Source: Pantoea sp. BAV 3049
GTDB lineage: Bacteria > Pseudomonadota > Gammaproteobacteria > Enterobacterales > Enterobacteriaceae
Direction: 5' to 3'
Assembly: GCF_009765445.1 (NCBI RefSeq)
Contig: NZ_WHOY01000031.1
Span: 4,120,616-4,184,615 of the forward strand
Length of the DNA: 64,000 nucleotides
In this document: piece by piece, positions 1 to 10,982 of the stretch
Position numbering within the stretch: position 1 is the first letter of the stretch
Layout: each line of letters starts with the position of its first letter
The notes under the pieces: model-generated
The model's database searches: none
What the model saw: only the letters and a program-made list of their open reading frames with translations
Told to the model about the DNA's origin: nothing
Position numbers and translations under genes: made by a program

Positions 1-146
1 CAGCAGGCTACACAAACGAGCATTCATCGTCAATGGAATGTAAGGCGCCAATAAAAATGCAGACAAATCTTACCTTATAAGAAAGAACATTATAATTTTA
101 TAAGAAATGATGGAATTAAAATAATCACAAAAATTCATAAAGCACA

Positions 147-180
147 TAAAAAACCCTGCAAGCTTACCGCTTACAGGGTT
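147..180 (-). terminator. Terminator after hflC
   Basis: On the minus strand a hairpin with AACCCTG and CAGGGTT arms (plus inner AAGC/GCTT pairing) is followed by six T residues. It lies about 60 bases beyond the hflC stop and would end the long nnr-to-hflC transcript. Bases 1-146 further on are AT-rich and show no credible gene. Confidence 0.75.
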
Positions 181-240
181 GAAGTCACTCTCTCATTAAG
201 CCGAAAGCGTCTCTGCTTCCGGTCGCCATGATTAACGCAT

Positions 241-1242
241 TTACCGGGCGTTAGAAGGCGACTTCATAAAGCGGAAGAAATCGCTGTCCGGGCTAAGTAC
301 CATTACATCCTGGTTACTTTTAAAGCTGTTATCGTAGGCACGAAGGCTGCGGATAAAGGCGTAGAAGTCCGGGTCCTGGCTGAAAGCATCGGCGTAAAGT
401 TTCGCAGCTTCAGCATCACCTTCACCCTGAGTGATCAGCGCCTGACGACGAGCTTCTGCCAGCGTACGCTCAACCTCATAGTCTGCCTGCGCTCTGACTT
501 TCGCCGCTTCTTCAGCACCCTGAGCACGCTGGCTACGGGCTACAGATTCGCGCTCAGCTCGCATACGGGCATAGATCGCATCGGAGACTTCAGTTGGCAG
601 GTTGATCTGCTTAATGCGCACATCCACCACCTGAATACCCAGCGCGGCCATACTGTTAGGGTTAATCGCCGGTTCATTGCTGGTCGTTTCACGCTCAACA
701 CGGGCGGCTGCTGATGCAATAGCATCATCGGCTGCTGGTGTCGCAACATCGTCATCCTGACCTGCACTACCGGTATTCAGCGCGTCACGCACATCCGTAG
801 TCAGACGACCGCGTGAATCAGTAACGATATCCTTCACGTCCAGACGACCAATTTCAGAACGCAAACGGTCACTGAATTTACGCTTCAGCAGCACTTCAGC
901 CTGAGAAACGTCGCCACCGCCTGTTGCCAGGTAGTAACGGCTGAAGTCGCTGATGCGCCATTTGATATAGGAATCAACGATCAGATCTTTCTTCTCTTTG
1001 GTCACGAAGCGATCGGCCTGGTTATCCATGGTCTGAATACGGGCATCAAGCGACTTCACAGACTCCAGGAATGGGATCTTGAAGTGCAGACCTGGTGCGT
1101 ACACCAGCGGCTTATTCTCGCTATCGCGCAGAACTTTGCCGAAGCGCATCACAATGCCGCGCTGGCCTTCCTGCACCACAAACAGTGACGCATACAGCAC
1201 CACCAGCACAACAATCACTACAACGATCAGTGGTTTACGCAT
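241..1242 (-). CDS. hflC: FtsH protease modulator HflC
   Basis: Inner-membrane SPFH/prohibitin protein that forms the HflKC complex around the FtsH (HflB) protease and limits its action on membrane substrates. The 333 residues match the usual length. There is one N-terminal membrane anchor (about residues 5-22) followed by the SPFH domain with the QEGQRGIV start typical of the family, then a long Ala/Glu/Arg-rich helical stretch (about 225-275). It starts with ATG after GGGAGG and lies 3 bases downstream of hflK, the usual co-transcribed pair. It ends the superoperon, and a terminator follows. Confidence 0.97.
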   Translation of the reverse strand: MRKPLIVVVIVVLVVLYASLFVVQEGQRGIVMRFGKVLRDSENKPLVYAPGLHFKIPFLESVKSLDARIQTMDNQADRFVTKEKKDLIVDSYIKWRISDFSRYYLATGGGDVSQAEVLLKRKFSDRLRSEIGRLDVKDIVTDSRGRLTTDVRDALNTGSAGQDDDVATPAADDAIASAAARVERETTSNEPAINPNSMAALGIQVVDVRIKQINLPTEVSDAIYARMRAERESVARSQRAQGAEEAAKVRAQADYEVERTLAEARRQALITQGEGDAEAAKLYADAFSQDPDFYAFIRSLRAYDNSFKSNQDVMVLSPDSDFFRFMKSPSNAR

Positions 1243-1245
1243 CGG

Positions 1246-2490
1246 TTACTCCCTCCCCTGACGCTGGGTATCGTTGCGCTGAGCATTCACCCGGCGCTGG
1301 TCCATAATGTTGTCCGGACTGAACGATGAACTGCTGCTGGCGCGCTCATTGCTGTCGGTCGCTGGCGGCAGGCGAAGCAGATTTGTGCTGCTGTCCTGCG
1401 AACTGTTGGTCGATGCACCGCTCTGGCCACGCATCAGCTGATCCAGGGGCAGCACCATCAGGTTGTTGCCCTTGTCGTTAACCAGCACCTTGCGGGTATG
1501 GCTGAGCACACGTTCCATAGTTTCGATATACAGACGCTCACGGGTGATTTGTGGTGCGGCTTTATATTCCGGCAGGATCCTGGCAAAGCTGTCCACTTCA
1601 CCCTGTGCTTCAAGGGTTACACGTGATTTGTAGGCACGGGCTTGTTCCAAAATACCCTGCGCATCACCACGGGCACGTGGAAGACGGTCATTGGCATAAG
1701 CTTCTGCCTCACGAACCGACTGCTCACGGTTTTCACGTGCGGCAATGGCATCATCAAATGCTGCCTTTACGTCCTCTGGTGGACGTGCGGTCTGGAAGTT
1801 GACGTCCAGCAGAGTGATACCCATATCGTACGGACGAATGGTCTCTTCCAGCTCACGCTGAGTCTCGCTACGCACCACAGTACGTCCTTCAGTCAGGATA
1901 CGATCCATGGTGGAACGACCAATGACGCCACGCAATGCGCTGTCGGTTGCCTGACGCAGGCTGTCATCAGCGCTGGTCACAGCAAACAGGTAACGCTCCG
2001 GATTGGTTACGCGGTACTGTACGTTCATTTCAACGCGCACGACGTTCTCATCAGAAGTCAGCATGGTGCCGGAAGCCGACAGCTCGCGCACCGCCTCCAC
2101 GTTCACCGCACGAACCTGATCGATAAAGGTCGGCTTCCAGTTCAGACCTGGTTCAACCAGGTGACTGAATTTACCGAAGCGCGTGACCACGCCTCGTTCC
2201 GCTTCTTTAATGGTGTAGAAGCCGCTACCGGCCCAAATCACTACCGCCGCAACCGCGACAATACCGATCAGACGACCACCGCTGCCCGGGGTTTTCTGCC
2301 CGCCGCTGTTATCGTTTTTACCACCGCCAAAAACGCCAAGCTTTTTGCTCAGCTTGCGAAAGATATCGTCCAAATCAGGAGGCCCCTTATCGCGCCCTCC
2401 CTTATTTCCCCCAGAGTTGCCGCCTTGATTATTGCTGCTTCCCCACGGGTCGCGGTCCTGTCCGTTATTCCCGGGCTGATTCCACGCCAT
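1246..2490 (-). CDS. hflK: FtsH protease modulator HflK
   Basis: Partner of HflC in the membrane HflKC-FtsH complex. The protein of 414 residues opens with a Gly/Asn-rich cytoplasmic segment (about 1-75, repeated NNQGGN-type motifs), then one membrane span (about 77-95), then the SPFH domain beginning with KEAERGVVTRFGK. The C-terminus is Ser/Asn/Arg-rich, as in other HflK proteins. It is in tandem with hflC (3-base gap) and downstream of hflX. Length and domain order agree with the E. coli protein. Confidence 0.97.
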   Translation of the reverse strand: MAWNQPGNNGQDRDPWGSSNNQGGNSGGNKGGRDKGPPDLDDIFRKLSKKLGVFGGGKNDNSGGQKTPGSGGRLIGIVAVAAVVIWAGSGFYTIKEAERGVVTRFGKFSHLVEPGLNWKPTFIDQVRAVNVEAVRELSASGTMLTSDENVVRVEMNVQYRVTNPERYLFAVTSADDSLRQATDSALRGVIGRSTMDRILTEGRTVVRSETQRELEETIRPYDMGITLLDVNFQTARPPEDVKAAFDDAIAARENREQSVREAEAYANDRLPRARGDAQGILEQARAYKSRVTLEAQGEVDSFARILPEYKAAPQITRERLYIETMERVLSHTRKVLVNDKGNNLMVLPLDQLMRGQSGASTNSSQDSSTNLLRLPPATDSNERASSSSSFSPDNIMDQRRVNAQRNDTQRQGRE

Positions 2491-2558
2491 GTTTATACTC
2501 CATTAATTGTGTGTGCGGTGTTATCCCAAGGCCGGGATACGTGTCAGGCAAAAATCAG

Positions 2559-3839
2559 TTAAACAATGTAATCCACCAGCCCCGGCTCCTGTTTGCACAG
2601 ACGGCGCCAGTCAACAATCGGCATGCGCACTTCCAAACCTACGCTTCCGTCGTCTTCATTCCACTCTTTTTCGATCGCCTGCAGCTGATAAAACCGGCTG
2701 CGCAGCCGCCCCGCTTCAGGCGGCAGACGTAAAGCGTATTCGGCAATTTCCCCTGCCAGCCGCTCAGTCAGCGCCTGGAACAGCAGTGGAATGCCCTCGC
2801 CCGTTTGCGCTGAGAGCCAGACGCGCACGGGCAGATTTTCTTCATCACGATCGATTCTGGGGACAAAATCCTCCAGCATATCAATCTTGTTCATTACATG
2901 TAGGGTGGGGATTTCGTCAGATTCTATCTCTTCCAGAACCTCTTCCACCGCTTCAATATTCTCATCCACGCGCAGGTCAGCCGCGTCAATCACATGCAGC
3001 AACAGCGTGGCCTGGCGGGTTTCCTGCAGCGTGGCTTTAAACGCAGCAACCAGGTCATGGGGTAGATGGCGGATAAAACCAACGGTATCAGCCAGTACCA
3101 CCTCACCCACATCGGCCACGTCGATCCGCCGCAAGGTCGGGTCCAGCGTGGCAAACAGCTGATCGGCAGCATACACTTCTGCAGATGTCAGGTGGTTAAA
3201 CAGAGTGGATTTACCTGCGTTGGTATAGCCGACCAGCGACACGGTAGGCACATCGGCTTTATTACGGGCCTGGCGTCCCTGCTCGCGCTGCTTTTCCACT
3301 CGCTCAAGGCGGGAAAGGATCAGCGTGATGCGGTTGCGCAGTAAACGACGGTCGGTTTCCAGCTGGGTTTCACCCGGGCCACGCAGGCCAATACCGCCCT
3401 TCTGGCGTTCAAGGTGCGTCCAGCCACGGACCAGGCGCGTGGCAAGATGGCGAAGCTGAGCCAGTTCCACCTGTAATTTGCCTTCATGGGTACGCGCGCG
3501 CTGGGCGAAGATATCCAGAATCAGGCCGGTGCGGTCAATGACGCGACACTCGCACAGGGCTTCCAGATTACGTTCCTGTGCCGGACTCAGGGCGTGATCG
3601 AACAGCACCACGGAGGCACCGCTGGCTTTCACCGCTTCGGCAATTTCCACTGCCTTCCCTTCGCCGACAAAATATTTTGGATGTGGCGCTTTACGGCTGC
3701 CAGTCACAACACGCAGCGCTTCAACACCAGCAGAAGACACCAGGGCTTCAAATTCCTGCAGGTCTTCCATATCTCTGTCTTGAGAGAAATAGATGTGTAC
3801 CAGTACGGCATGCTCACCGGCATCATAACGGTCAAACAA
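2559..3839 (-). CDS. hflX: Ribosome-splitting GTPase HflX
   Basis: TRAFAC-class GTPase that binds 50S/70S ribosomes and splits stalled or heat-damaged ribosomes. There is an N-terminal HflX domain (about 1-195) with the [14 protein letters not shown] linker motif, then the G domain with Walker [16 protein letters not shown] (G3) and NKID (G4). It has 426 residues, the family length. The start appears to be TTG (3837-3839), giving MFDRYDAGE as in E. coli, where the start is also non-ATG. It lies in the hfq-hflX-hflK-hflC order typical of Gammaproteobacteria. Confidence 0.96.
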   Translation of the reverse strand: MFDRYDAGEHAVLVHIYFSQDRDMEDLQEFEALVSSAGVEALRVVTGSRKAPHPKYFVGEGKAVEIAEAVKASGASVVLFDHALSPAQERNLEALCECRVIDRTGLILDIFAQRARTHEGKLQVELAQLRHLATRLVRGWTHLERQKGGIGLRGPGETQLETDRRLLRNRITLILSRLERVEKQREQGRQARNKADVPTVSLVGYTNAGKSTLFNHLTSAEVYAADQLFATLDPTLRRIDVADVGEVVLADTVGFIRHLPHDLVAAFKATLQETRQATLLLHVIDAADLRVDENIEAVEEVLEEIESDEIPTLHVMNKIDMLEDFVPRIDRDEENLPVRVWLSAQTGEGIPLLFQALTERLAGEIAEYALRLPPEAGRLRSRFYQLQAIEKEWNEDDGSVGLEVRMPIVDWRRLCKQEPGLVDYIV

Positions 3840-3990
3840 ACTTAAAACCTCTCAGAACCTTGTTAAACCTGCTACGCGGTGGCCATACTTCGTCAAAATC
3901 AGATGCAAAATGCGCATTAAATCGGCGTATTAAGAGCGTCATCTCACCCACCTGACTTTGATGGGCCAGACCAGACGAAAAGAGGATTAC

Positions 3991-4029
3991 CAGGACGGGA
4001 GCCTGGAAAGCAAGCGGAGACCCGTCCTG
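3991..4029 (-). terminator. Inverted repeat after hfq
   Basis: CAGGACGGG and CCCGTCCTG form a 9-bp perfect stem with a 21-base loop, starting 13 bases after the hfq stop, with a TCCTCTTTTC stretch beyond on the minus strand. It probably attenuates hfq transcription before hflX. Some read-through is expected because hflX-K-C are part of the same superoperon. Confidence 0.5.
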
Positions 4030-4041
4030 AAAAAACAGTGA

Positions 4042-4353
4042 TTACTCTGCGTCTTCACCGTCTTGCTGAGGCTGAGAAGAAGCCCCCTGATTGCTGCCAC
4101 CGTGATGATAGTTGTTGCTTCCGCCACCCGCGTTGTTGCTGTGATGGGAGACCGGACGGGACGGAACAACAGTAGAGATAGCGTGCTTGTACACCATCTG
4201 GCTGACTGTGTTCTTCAATAAAATAACAAATTGATCAAACGACTCGATCTGACCCTGCAGTTTGATACCGTTAACCAAATAAATCGAAACCGGAACACGT
4301 TCACGACGCAGTGCGTTCAAGAACGGATCTTGCAATGATTGCCCCTTAGCCAT
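4042..4353 (-). CDS. hfq: RNA chaperone Hfq
   Basis: Hexameric Sm-like RNA chaperone that pairs small RNAs with mRNAs. The first 66 or so residues carry the Sm1 region ([22 protein letters not shown]) and the Sm2 motif [10 protein letters not shown], including the proximal-site residues Q8, F42 and K56/H57. The tail is Gly/Asn/His/Ser-rich and disordered, as in enteric Hfq, ending in an acidic GEDAE tip. At 103 residues it is the normal length. It lies between miaA and hflX. Confidence 0.98.
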   Translation of the reverse strand: MAKGQSLQDPFLNALRRERVPVSIYLVNGIKLQGQIESFDQFVILLKNTVSQMVYKHAISTVVPSRPVSHHSNNAGGGSNNYHHGGSNQGASSQPQQDGEDAE

Positions 4354-4454
4354 TCTATCTTTTCCTTATATGCTTGTTGTTTACTACTTTAAGGGCCCGA
4401 GCCCTGAAATACTGCGTAAAAATTTGCGCACGATAACGCACCAATTGTACACAA

Positions 4455-5405
4455 TCACCCAGGCTTCGCACTAAGAACCTGAAGGACCGTAGCCAGTGAA
4501 GCTTCCGGGTGTTCGCTATCCAGCCAGTGAACCCCTTCCCAGCCACGAAGCCAGGTCATCTGGCGTTTAGCCAATTGCCGGGTCGCGCAAATTCCCCGAT
4601 AAACCATTTCATCGTAATCGATCTCGCCAGCAAGATATGACCACATCTGGCGATAACCCACACAACGAATGGAAGGCATATCCGTATGCAAATCACCTCG
4701 TGCGAAAAGCGCCCGAGCCTCCGCTTCAAACCCTGACGTTAACATCTGCCGGAAACGCAACTCAATACGTTGATGAATAAGTTCGCGCTGCTGAGGAGCA
4801 ATCGCAAACTGGACAACGTCGTACGGCAGTGCTTCACCGGCCGTTTTAGTCAGTTCCGTTAAAGTTTTACCCGAAATAAAAAAAACTTCCAGTGCTCGCG
4901 AGAGTCTCTGGGGATCATTCGGATGAATACGATTTCCAGCAATGGGATCTATTTCACATAACTGACGGTGAAGGGCATCCCAACCTTCTTCACTCGCCCT
5001 TTGCTCAATACGCTGACGCACTTCCGGATCCGCCGGGGGCAGCGGCGATAATCCTTCCAGCAAGGCCTTGTAATAGAGCATGGTGCCGCCAACAAGCAAC
5101 GGAATTCGCCCACTTTGGGTGATTTCCGCCATTTCTGCCAACGCATCCCGCCGGAACTCCGCCGCCGACCAGGCTTCAGAGGGGTCGAGAATGTCCAGCA
5201 AACGATGGGGCGCAAGCCGCAGCTCTTCCGCAGAAGGCTTGGCGGTTCCGATGTCCATTCCCCGATAAATCAGGGCGGAGTCTACGCTAATCAACTCAAC
5301 GGGTAGCTGCTGGCGTAACGCAATGGCCAGTGCAGTTTTACCGGAAGCCGTTGGCCCCATCAAAAAAATAGCCTTTGGCCGGCCAGCCTTGGAAGTTTCA
5401 CTCAT
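4455..5405 (-). CDS. miaA: tRNA dimethylallyltransferase MiaA
   Basis: Transfers a dimethylallyl group to N6 of A37 in tRNAs that read UNN codons. The P-loop [11 protein letters not shown] is at about residues 17-27, followed by the [18 protein letters not shown] substrate-binding motif and the [14 protein letters not shown]-terminal motif typical of the family. It has 316 residues, the family length. The start overlaps the mutL stop by 8 bases, and the hfq promoters known from E. coli would lie inside this gene. Confidence 0.97.
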   Translation of the reverse strand: MSETSKAGRPKAIFLMGPTASGKTALAIALRQQLPVELISVDSALIYRGMDIGTAKPSAEELRLAPHRLLDILDPSEAWSAAEFRRDALAEMAEITQSGRIPLLVGGTMLYYKALLEGLSPLPPADPEVRQRIEQRASEEGWDALHRQLCEIDPIAGNRIHPNDPQRLSRALEVFFISGKTLTELTKTAGEALPYDVVQFAIAPQQRELIHQRIELRFRQMLTSGFEAEARALFARGDLHTDMPSIRCVGYRQMWSYLAGEIDYDEMVYRGICATRQLAKRQMTWLRGWEGVHWLDSEHPEASLATVLQVLSAKPG

Positions 5406-7287
5406 GCTTCAGGGCGTTCATCGCCATTTCAATATCGACGTGCTGCATAAATCCAGAAGGTGGCGATTTAATCAGCTGCGGACAGAGCCTTTCGACCTCG
5501 GCCAGCAGTGCTATCGCCTGCGAGTGATTCCAGTGCGGATGTTCAACTGCGGAATGGCGCGCTAACCATTGCGCCACCTGCGTTGCCGACACATCCTGCT
5601 GCCGGGCGAGATAGCCTAACAGTTCTGGAATCAAGTTTTGTAAATTTTGTTGGCGCAATGGTAAAGGCACGGCACGCAGCGTCACATGATGACCATCCGC
5701 AAGCAGTTCAATCCCCATTTGAACCAGTAAGGTGGCATGATGCCCGATCGCTTCACGCTCCGGTTTATCCACCTTCATCCGCACTGGGATCAGCAACGGC
5801 TGCGGCTTCAGCCCTTCCTCACCGGGATCCAGCTGCGCCTGCTTCAGCCAGCGCGCCGCCACCGGTAAAGCAATCAGGGCAAGGCGGTCTTTTGCCTCGA
5901 CCAGCGCGTAGTTATCCTGCACCACCGTCAGCACCCGGCCGAAGCTCTGGCTGTGGCCGATTAACGGCGCTTGATACTCCGGTTCCGTAGCTTCGCCGAT
6001 CCGGCCAGCAGACGGCTCCTGAGCGCGAGGCAGTTCAGGCGTCTTCATCAGTTGCTGATAAGCTGCCCCCTCTTTCTTCTGGTACAACGGCTCCTGCCGC
6101 TGCCAGTTCGCCTGAGGAGCGCTGCCGCCACCGGACGTTTTAGCCTGCCAGCCTGCCTGGGAAGTGCCCCCGCCAGCCGGGCTCTTCGCCGGTGCAGGAG
6201 AAGCGAAGTGGTTACCGCCTGCCGCCTGGCGATTCTCAGGCTGCCAGCGCTCAGCCGGGGCTTCATCAATGGCAGGCAGCGTTTCGGTCCCGGTTTCCTG
6301 CAGGACGCTGATCACGCCCTGATAGATAAAATCGTGTACCAGCCGCGACTGGTGGAAACGCACTTCATGCTTGGCAGGATGCACGTTGACGTCTACCTGA
6401 TGCGGGTCGATCGTAAGATACAGCACATAGGCGGGCTGATGTTCATCGCCCAGTTTATCCTGATAGGCCTGACGGATAGCATGATTGATCAGGCGGTCAC
6501 GCATCATCCGGCCATTAACGTAGCAATACTGCAGGTCGGTAATGGCGCGGGAACCGGCGGGATCGGCTACCCAGCCGCGCAGGCTCAGGTCGCCATGCTG
6601 CCATTCGATCGAAAGCGCATGGCTGAGAAAAGCCGTGCCGCAGATGGAGCCGAGACGACGCTCACGCTGGCTACTTTCGGTGACGCTACGATACTGGCGC
6701 ATCAGCTTGCCGTTATGGCTGAGCGAGAAAGCAACATCAAAACGAGCCAGAGCAATACGGCGAATGATTTCGTCGATATGGGTGAATTCGGTTTTTTCAG
6801 TGCGCATGAATTTGCGCCGCGCCGGGGTGTTGTAAAACAGATCCAGCACTTCCAGCGTGGTCCCCACTGGATGGGCAGCCGGTTTGACCGTCACATCCAT
6901 GTCACGCCCTTCAGCATAGGCCTGCCAGGCTTCATTTTGCGCTTCAGTGCGGGAAGTCAGCGTCAGGCGCGACACCGAACTGATACTGGCCAGCGCCTCA
7001 CCACGAAAGCCAAGACTCATAATGGCTTCGAGGTCGTCCAGGGTAGTGATTTTACTGGTTGCATGACGAGCCAGCGCCATGGCCAGCTCATCTTTACCGA
7101 TGCCAAAGCCGTTATCGCGAATGCGGATCAGCTTTGCGCCACCCTTTTCAATTTCGATATCAATTCGCGTTGCCCCGGCGTCAAGGCTGTTTTCCACCAG
7201 CTCTTTCACCACCGATGCCGGACGTTCCACCACTTCACCCGCCGCAATCTGGTTAGCGAGCTGCGGAGGTAACACCTGAATCGGCAT
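5398..7287 (-). CDS. mutL: DNA mismatch repair protein MutL
   Basis: GHKL ATPase that links MutS mismatch recognition to MutH nicking. N-terminal motifs are all present: [16 protein letters not shown] (E of motif I), LDAGAT, DNGFGI, TSKI and [10 protein letters not shown] variable linker rich in Gly/Ala/Gln spans about residues 350-435, and the C-terminal dimerisation domain follows. No DQHAAxER-type endonuclease motif is seen, as expected in a MutH-using enteric. At 629 residues it is slightly longer than in E. coli because of the linker. It lies between amiB and miaA. Confidence 0.97.
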   Translation of the reverse strand: MPIQVLPPQLANQIAAGEVVERPASVVKELVENSLDAGATRIDIEIEKGGAKLIRIRDNGFGIGKDELAMALARHATSKITTLDDLEAIMSLGFRGEALASISSVSRLTLTSRTEAQNEAWQAYAEGRDMDVTVKPAAHPVGTTLEVLDLFYNTPARRKFMRTEKTEFTHIDEIIRRIALARFDVAFSLSHNGKLMRQYRSVTESSQRERRLGSICGTAFLSHALSIEWQHGDLSLRGWVADPAGSRAITDLQYCYVNGRMMRDRLINHAIRQAYQDKLGDEHQPAYVLYLTIDPHQVDVNVHPAKHEVRFHQSRLVHDFIYQGVISVLQETGTETLPAIDEAPAERWQPENRQAAGGNHFASPAPAKSPAGGGTSQAGWQAKTSGGGSAPQANWQRQEPLYQKKEGAAYQQLMKTPELPRAQEPSAGRIGEATEPEYQAPLIGHSQSFGRVLTVVQDNYALVEAKDRLALIALPVAARWLKQAQLDPGEEGLKPQPLLIPVRMKVDKPEREAIGHHATLLVQMGIELLADGHHVTLRAVPLPLRQQNLQNLIPELLGYLARQQDVSATQVAQWLARHSAVEHPHWNHSQAIALLAEVERLCPQLIKSPPSGFMQHVDIEMAMNALKHE

Positions 7288-7318
7288 AATCAGAATCCTT
7301 CCATTCGACCCAATACGG

Positions 7319-8989
7319 TTAAGATGCCGGGATGGTTAGCGTCTGGCCCAACATCACATTCTGCGACTTCATATTATTCGCCTGCTGTATCGCCTTCGGG
7401 CTCACGCCGTAGTGGGCCGCAATCGCCGTCAGTGAATCACCGCGAACCACCTTGTGGCGGACTGGCTTCTTCGGTTTTGCCGCACTGACAGCTGATGTGA
7501 TGTTGCCTGCGGGCACTTTCAAGCGCTGCCCCACCCAAACTACATCTTTTTTTAACGTATTCATGGAACGTAAAGTTGCCATGCTGACGCCATAGTTTGC
7601 AGCAATACCGGACAGAGTTTCACCCCGTTTGACGACATGACGCGCCACCGCCCCGGAATATTGGGTATTGGCTGGTGCCGGATTAGGTTCAACGTTAACC
7701 GCCGATGCGGACTGCAACGGTCGGTTTTCCTCCTTTGGGATCGATTGCAGCGGGTGCGCCAGGAAGTAGTTACGGAGTCCTTTATAAATCGACTCGGCAA
7801 TCTTCTGCTGGTATGCGCTACTGCCAAGCAGTCGCTCCTCCGAAGGATTACTGATAAAACCGGTTTCCACTAACAGCGAAGGAATATCCGGCGAACGCAG
7901 AACACCCAGGCTGGCGTGTTCCGGGCGGCGTTTATGCAGCGAACCCACCCGCTGCAGTTGGGCGATAACTTTTACCGCCACGTCATAACCTACTCGCTGG
8001 GAGTGGCCGAACTGTAAATCGAGTACCGCCTGGCTGAGATAAGGGTCAGCCTGGCTGTTCGCCAGCAGATCGCCCGCCCCGCCCAGCAACTCAGACTGTT
8101 TCTCGTGCTGCTCCAGCCAACCCGCCATCTCACTGTTGGCGCGACGGTTGGAAAGCACCCACACCGATGCGCCAGAAGCGCTGCGGTTCGGTGCGGCATC
8201 CGCGTGAATTGAGACCAGCAGATTAGCGTTTTGCTTTCGCGCCACGTCAGAGCGGCCCATTACCGAAATAAAATAGTCGCCGTCACGGGTCATCACCCCT
8301 TTAAACATCGGATCGTCATTCAGCAAGGCTTTCAGCTTGCGGGCAATAGAGATGGTGACGTTTTTCTCTTTCAGCCCCCCAGCACCGATCGCACCGGGAT
8401 CCTGACCACCGTGGCCGGCATCGATCGCCACAATCACTGCTTCGTTAGCCGAACGTGGAGTGCGGCCCGGCGCAGCCACCTCATTACCGCTGCTGACAGC
8501 AGTCACAGGATTATTCTTGAAAGGATTCTCCGCCGGGGAAGAAGGAGCAGAACGCGAAGCCGTGCTGACTTCCGCAGGTCGGGAAGAGGATTTAGCCGGG
8601 CGCGTACCGTTAATGGTAAACACCACGTTGTAATCATTGCCGTTACGCTGCGTCACAGCGCGGGTTTTACCCGGCTGCGTCAGCTCAAACACCAGTCGAA
8701 TGCTCTGGTTGTCTTTCGGTTTACTTGAGCGAATGCGCTTAACGATATTCTCGCCGCTGAAGGTCAGAGGCAATCCTTTGATCACCCCACTCTGGCGAAT
8801 ATCCAGCACCACACGCTCAGGATTATGCAGCGGGAAGAAACCGTAAACCGGCTGACCGGCAAAGCTCAGCGTCACGGTGGCTCTATCATCCCCGTTAGAA
8901 ACGTTGATGTCCGACAGATTGGCCGCAAGACTGGAGAATGTCGTCAGTAATAGTGCCAGTAACAAACCAAACTTCATGCGCAACATCAT
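7319..8989 (-). CDS. amiB: N-acetylmuramoyl-L-alanine amidase AmiB
   Basis: Periplasmic zinc amidase that cleaves peptide stems from septal peptidoglycan during daughter-cell separation (activated by EnvC/FtsEX in E. coli). The order is signal peptide (about 1-23), AMIN domain (about 25-130), Amidase_3 domain from [15 protein letters not shown] with the later [10 protein letters not shown] motif (zinc ligands His, Glu, His), then two LysM modules (about 454-498 and 512-555). E. coli AmiB is about 445 residues, so the 556-residue form here is extended. The start overlaps the tsaE stop (ATGA). Confidence 0.95.
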   Translation of the reverse strand: MMLRMKFGLLLALLLTTFSSLAANLSDINVSNGDDRATVTLSFAGQPVYGFFPLHNPERVVLDIRQSGVIKGLPLTFSGENIVKRIRSSKPKDNQSIRLVFELTQPGKTRAVTQRNGNDYNVVFTINGTRPAKSSSRPAEVSTASRSAPSSPAENPFKNNPVTAVSSGNEVAAPGRTPRSANEAVIVAIDAGHGGQDPGAIGAGGLKEKNVTISIARKLKALLNDDPMFKGVMTRDGDYFISVMGRSDVARKQNANLLVSIHADAAPNRSASGASVWVLSNRRANSEMAGWLEQHEKQSELLGGAGDLLANSQADPYLSQAVLDLQFGHSQRVGYDVAVKVIAQLQRVGSLHKRRPEHASLGVLRSPDIPSLLVETGFISNPSEERLLGSSAYQQKIAESIYKGLRNYFLAHPLQSIPKEENRPLQSASAVNVEPNPAPANTQYSGAVARHVVKRGETLSGIAANYGVSMATLRSMNTLKKDVVWVGQRLKVPAGNITSAVSAAKPKKPVRHKVVRGDSLTAIAAHYGVSPKAIQQANNMKSQNVMLGQTLTIPAS

Positions 8990-9462
8990 TTACAACCCTT
9001 TTCCGTGGCAACTTGCAGCACCATGGCCTCACCGGCAATTGAGCAGGCTTTCAGTTCGGCCTGACGCGCATGGCCCTGATAGCTGAGGTGCAGTTCAATA
9101 TCAGGCGTTGGCAGCACGCCCGTCCCCTGCTGAGGCCATTCGACCAGGCAGAGGCTGTCTTCGGTGAAATAGTCGCGAATGCCCATGAATTCAAGCTCTT
9201 CCGCATCGGCAAGGCGATAGAGATCAAAATGATAGACCCGGCGTTCCGGCAGAATATAGGGCTCGACCAGCGTGTAAGTCGGGCTTTTGACGTTGCCCAG
9301 ATGCCCAAGCGCCTGCAGGAATCCCCGGCTGAAGGTGGTTTTCCCCGCACCGAGATCGCCATACAGATAGATCGTTGCCGCGCTTTCGCTGGCGCGGGCC
9401 AGGCTGGCACCCAATGCGAGGGTTGCCGCCTCATCGGGCAATGTAATTACACAGGTCTTCAT
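8986..9462 (-). CDS. tsaE: tRNA t6A biosynthesis ATPase TsaE
   Basis: Small P-loop ATPase that works with TsaB-TsaD to make N6-threonylcarbamoyladenosine at A37 of ANN-decoding tRNAs. Walker A is [14 protein letters not shown] (about residues 35-48), followed by [12 protein letters not shown] and the FDLYRL motif. At 158 residues it is normal length. It overlaps nnr upstream by 4 bases (ATGA-type) and amiB downstream by 4 bases, indicating tight translational coupling. Confidence 0.96.
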   Translation of the reverse strand: MKTCVITLPDEAATLALGASLARASESAATIYLYGDLGAGKTTFSRGFLQALGHLGNVKSPTYTLVEPYILPERRVYHFDLYRLADAEELEFMGIRDYFTEDSLCLVEWPQQGTGVLPTPDIELHLSYQGHARQAELKACSIAGEAMVLQVATEKGCK

Positions 9463-10982
9463 TCTTTTGTATTCAGGATCTCAGGATTGACAAACAGATA
9501 CAGCCCGGAAAAAAGATCGGTCGCTAACATCCCTCTTGTACCAAGGCGTTCAGACACTTCTTCGGCCGCCGCGCCGTGCACCACACATCCTGCACAGGCA
9601 GCATCATATAACGGGAGCTTCTGCCCCAACAGGCTGCCAATGATGCCAGAGAGTACATCACCCATGCCCCCTGTCGCCATACCGGCATTGCCCACATCAG
9701 CAAATGTCAGCTCTCCCTCTTCGCTGGCAATCAGCGTACCGGCCCCTTTCAGCACCACCACGCCACCATAGCGTTTCGCCAGGCGTTCAGCGGAATGTAA
9801 GCGGTCACTCTCAATTTCGCTGGTCTTCACGTTAAGCAGTCGCGCCGCTTCACCCGGATGAGGCGTAATGATTCGATTTTGACGTTTATCGGGACTGATT
9901 GCCAGCAGGTTAAGCGCATCTGCATCCCAAAGCATCGGTTTCTGAGAGTTTTCTACCCTCTGCAGGGCTTTTTTGCCCCATTCTCCCTGCCCCAGGCCAG
10001 GACCGATAACGATCACCTCCGCCCACTCCAGCGCCTCATCAATAGCCTGATTGCTCAGCTCCTGTACCATCAGTTCAGGCCGGGCAGTCAGCAATGGCGC
10101 AACATTATCTTTGTGAGTGAGTACTCGCACCAATCCTGCGCCGGCGCGTAAAGCCGCCTCTCCGGCCATGCGAATTGCCCCTGCAGTACCACGATCGCCG
10201 CCGATAATCACTAACTTGCCGTGGTCGCCTTTATGCGAGGTGGGCCTGCGTGGCTTTAACCAGTGAGAGAGGTATGAAGCATCATAACGGGCAAATGGCG
10301 CAGTCTGAGTCGCCAGCCAGGGATCGAGGCTCAGGGCGTGATAATGCAGCTTACCGACATAATCTCGTGCTTTACCGGTCAGCAGGCCAGGCTTCAGGGC
10401 GATAAACGTTAGCGTATGGTCGGCAGAGATCACCACACCCGGTGCCGTGCCGTTAGCAGCCACTAACCCGGAAGGGATATCTACGGCAAACACGGCGGCC
10501 GGGTGGGCGTTCGTCCGTTCAATCAGCTGCTGGTAATGTGCCTCTGGTGCCCGGCTCATGCCGGTACCCAGTAGCGCATCGACAATCACCTCCACCTGAT
10601 CGGGCCAGTGTATGGACGGATCGTGGATCACTCCTCCCGCGGCCAGCCAGGCTTCACGTGCCTGTTGTGCCTCTTCAGGCAAAGGCCTGGCCCCCTCACA
10701 GGCAATCACCGTGACCGTCAATCCGGCGGACTGCGCCAGCCGCGCCACGATAAACCCATCGCCGCCGTTATTGCCGTGCCCGCAGAGGATCAACCAGTGT
10801 TGCGTATCCGGCCAGAGCGAACGCAGGCGGCTGAATACCGCCTCACCGGCACGCTGCATCAGTTCGAAGAGAGTAATACCAAGCGCATCGGCCCCCTCAC
10901 GCTCAAGTTGAGCCATCGCCTCTACAGGCCAGACAGAATAGGGTAAACTTGCCGGGTTATTTCGCTGGCTCAGGTTATTCAT
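9459..10982 (-). CDS. nnr: Bifunctional NAD(P)H-hydrate epimerase/dehydratase
   Basis: Repairs hydrated NAD(P)H. An N-terminal YjeF_N epimerase domain (about 15-220, [12 protein letters not shown] motif) is fused to a C-terminal ADP-dependent NAD(P)HX dehydratase of the ribokinase-like superfamily (about 230-500). The dehydratase shows the [19 protein letters not shown] motif, [12 protein letters not shown] and the catalytic-region motif [16 protein letters not shown]. It is 507 residues long. It is the first gene of the superoperon, and its ATG shares two bases with the divergent queG start. Confidence 0.96.
   Translation of the reverse strand: MNNLSQRNNPASLPYSVWPVEAMAQLEREGADALGITLFELMQRAGEAVFSRLRSLWPDTQHWLILCGHGNNGGDGFIVARLAQSAGLTVTVIACEGARPLPEEAQQAREAWLAAGGVIHDPSIHWPDQVEVIVDALLGTGMSRAPEAHYQQLIERTNAHPAAVFAVDIPSGLVAANGTAPGVVISADHTLTFIALKPGLLTGKARDYVGKLHYHALSLDPWLATQTAPFARYDASYLSHWLKPRRPTSHKGDHGKLVIIGGDRGTAGAIRMAGEAALRAGAGLVRVLTHKDNVAPLLTARPELMVQELSNQAIDEALEWAEVIVIGPGLGQGEWGKKALQRVENSQKPMLWDADALNLLAISPDKRQNRIITPHPGEAARLLNVKTSEIESDRLHSAERLAKRYGGVVVLKGAGTLIASEEGELTFADVGNAGMATGGMGDVLSGIIGSLLGQKLPLYDAACAGCVVHGAAAEEVSERLGTRGMLATDLFSGLYLFVNPEILNTKE

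Noticed and set aside
1-146. Possible yjeT-like gene downstream of hflC
   Set aside because: No ORF of suitable length or sequence is present on the minus strand; the region is AT-rich non-coding DNA.
1642-2562. 306-codon plus-strand ORF opposite hflK
   Set aside because: Antisense shadow; hflK is clearly the coding strand.
5971-7272. 433-codon plus-strand ORF opposite mutL
   Set aside because: Antisense shadow of a GC-rich conserved gene; no recognisable domain.
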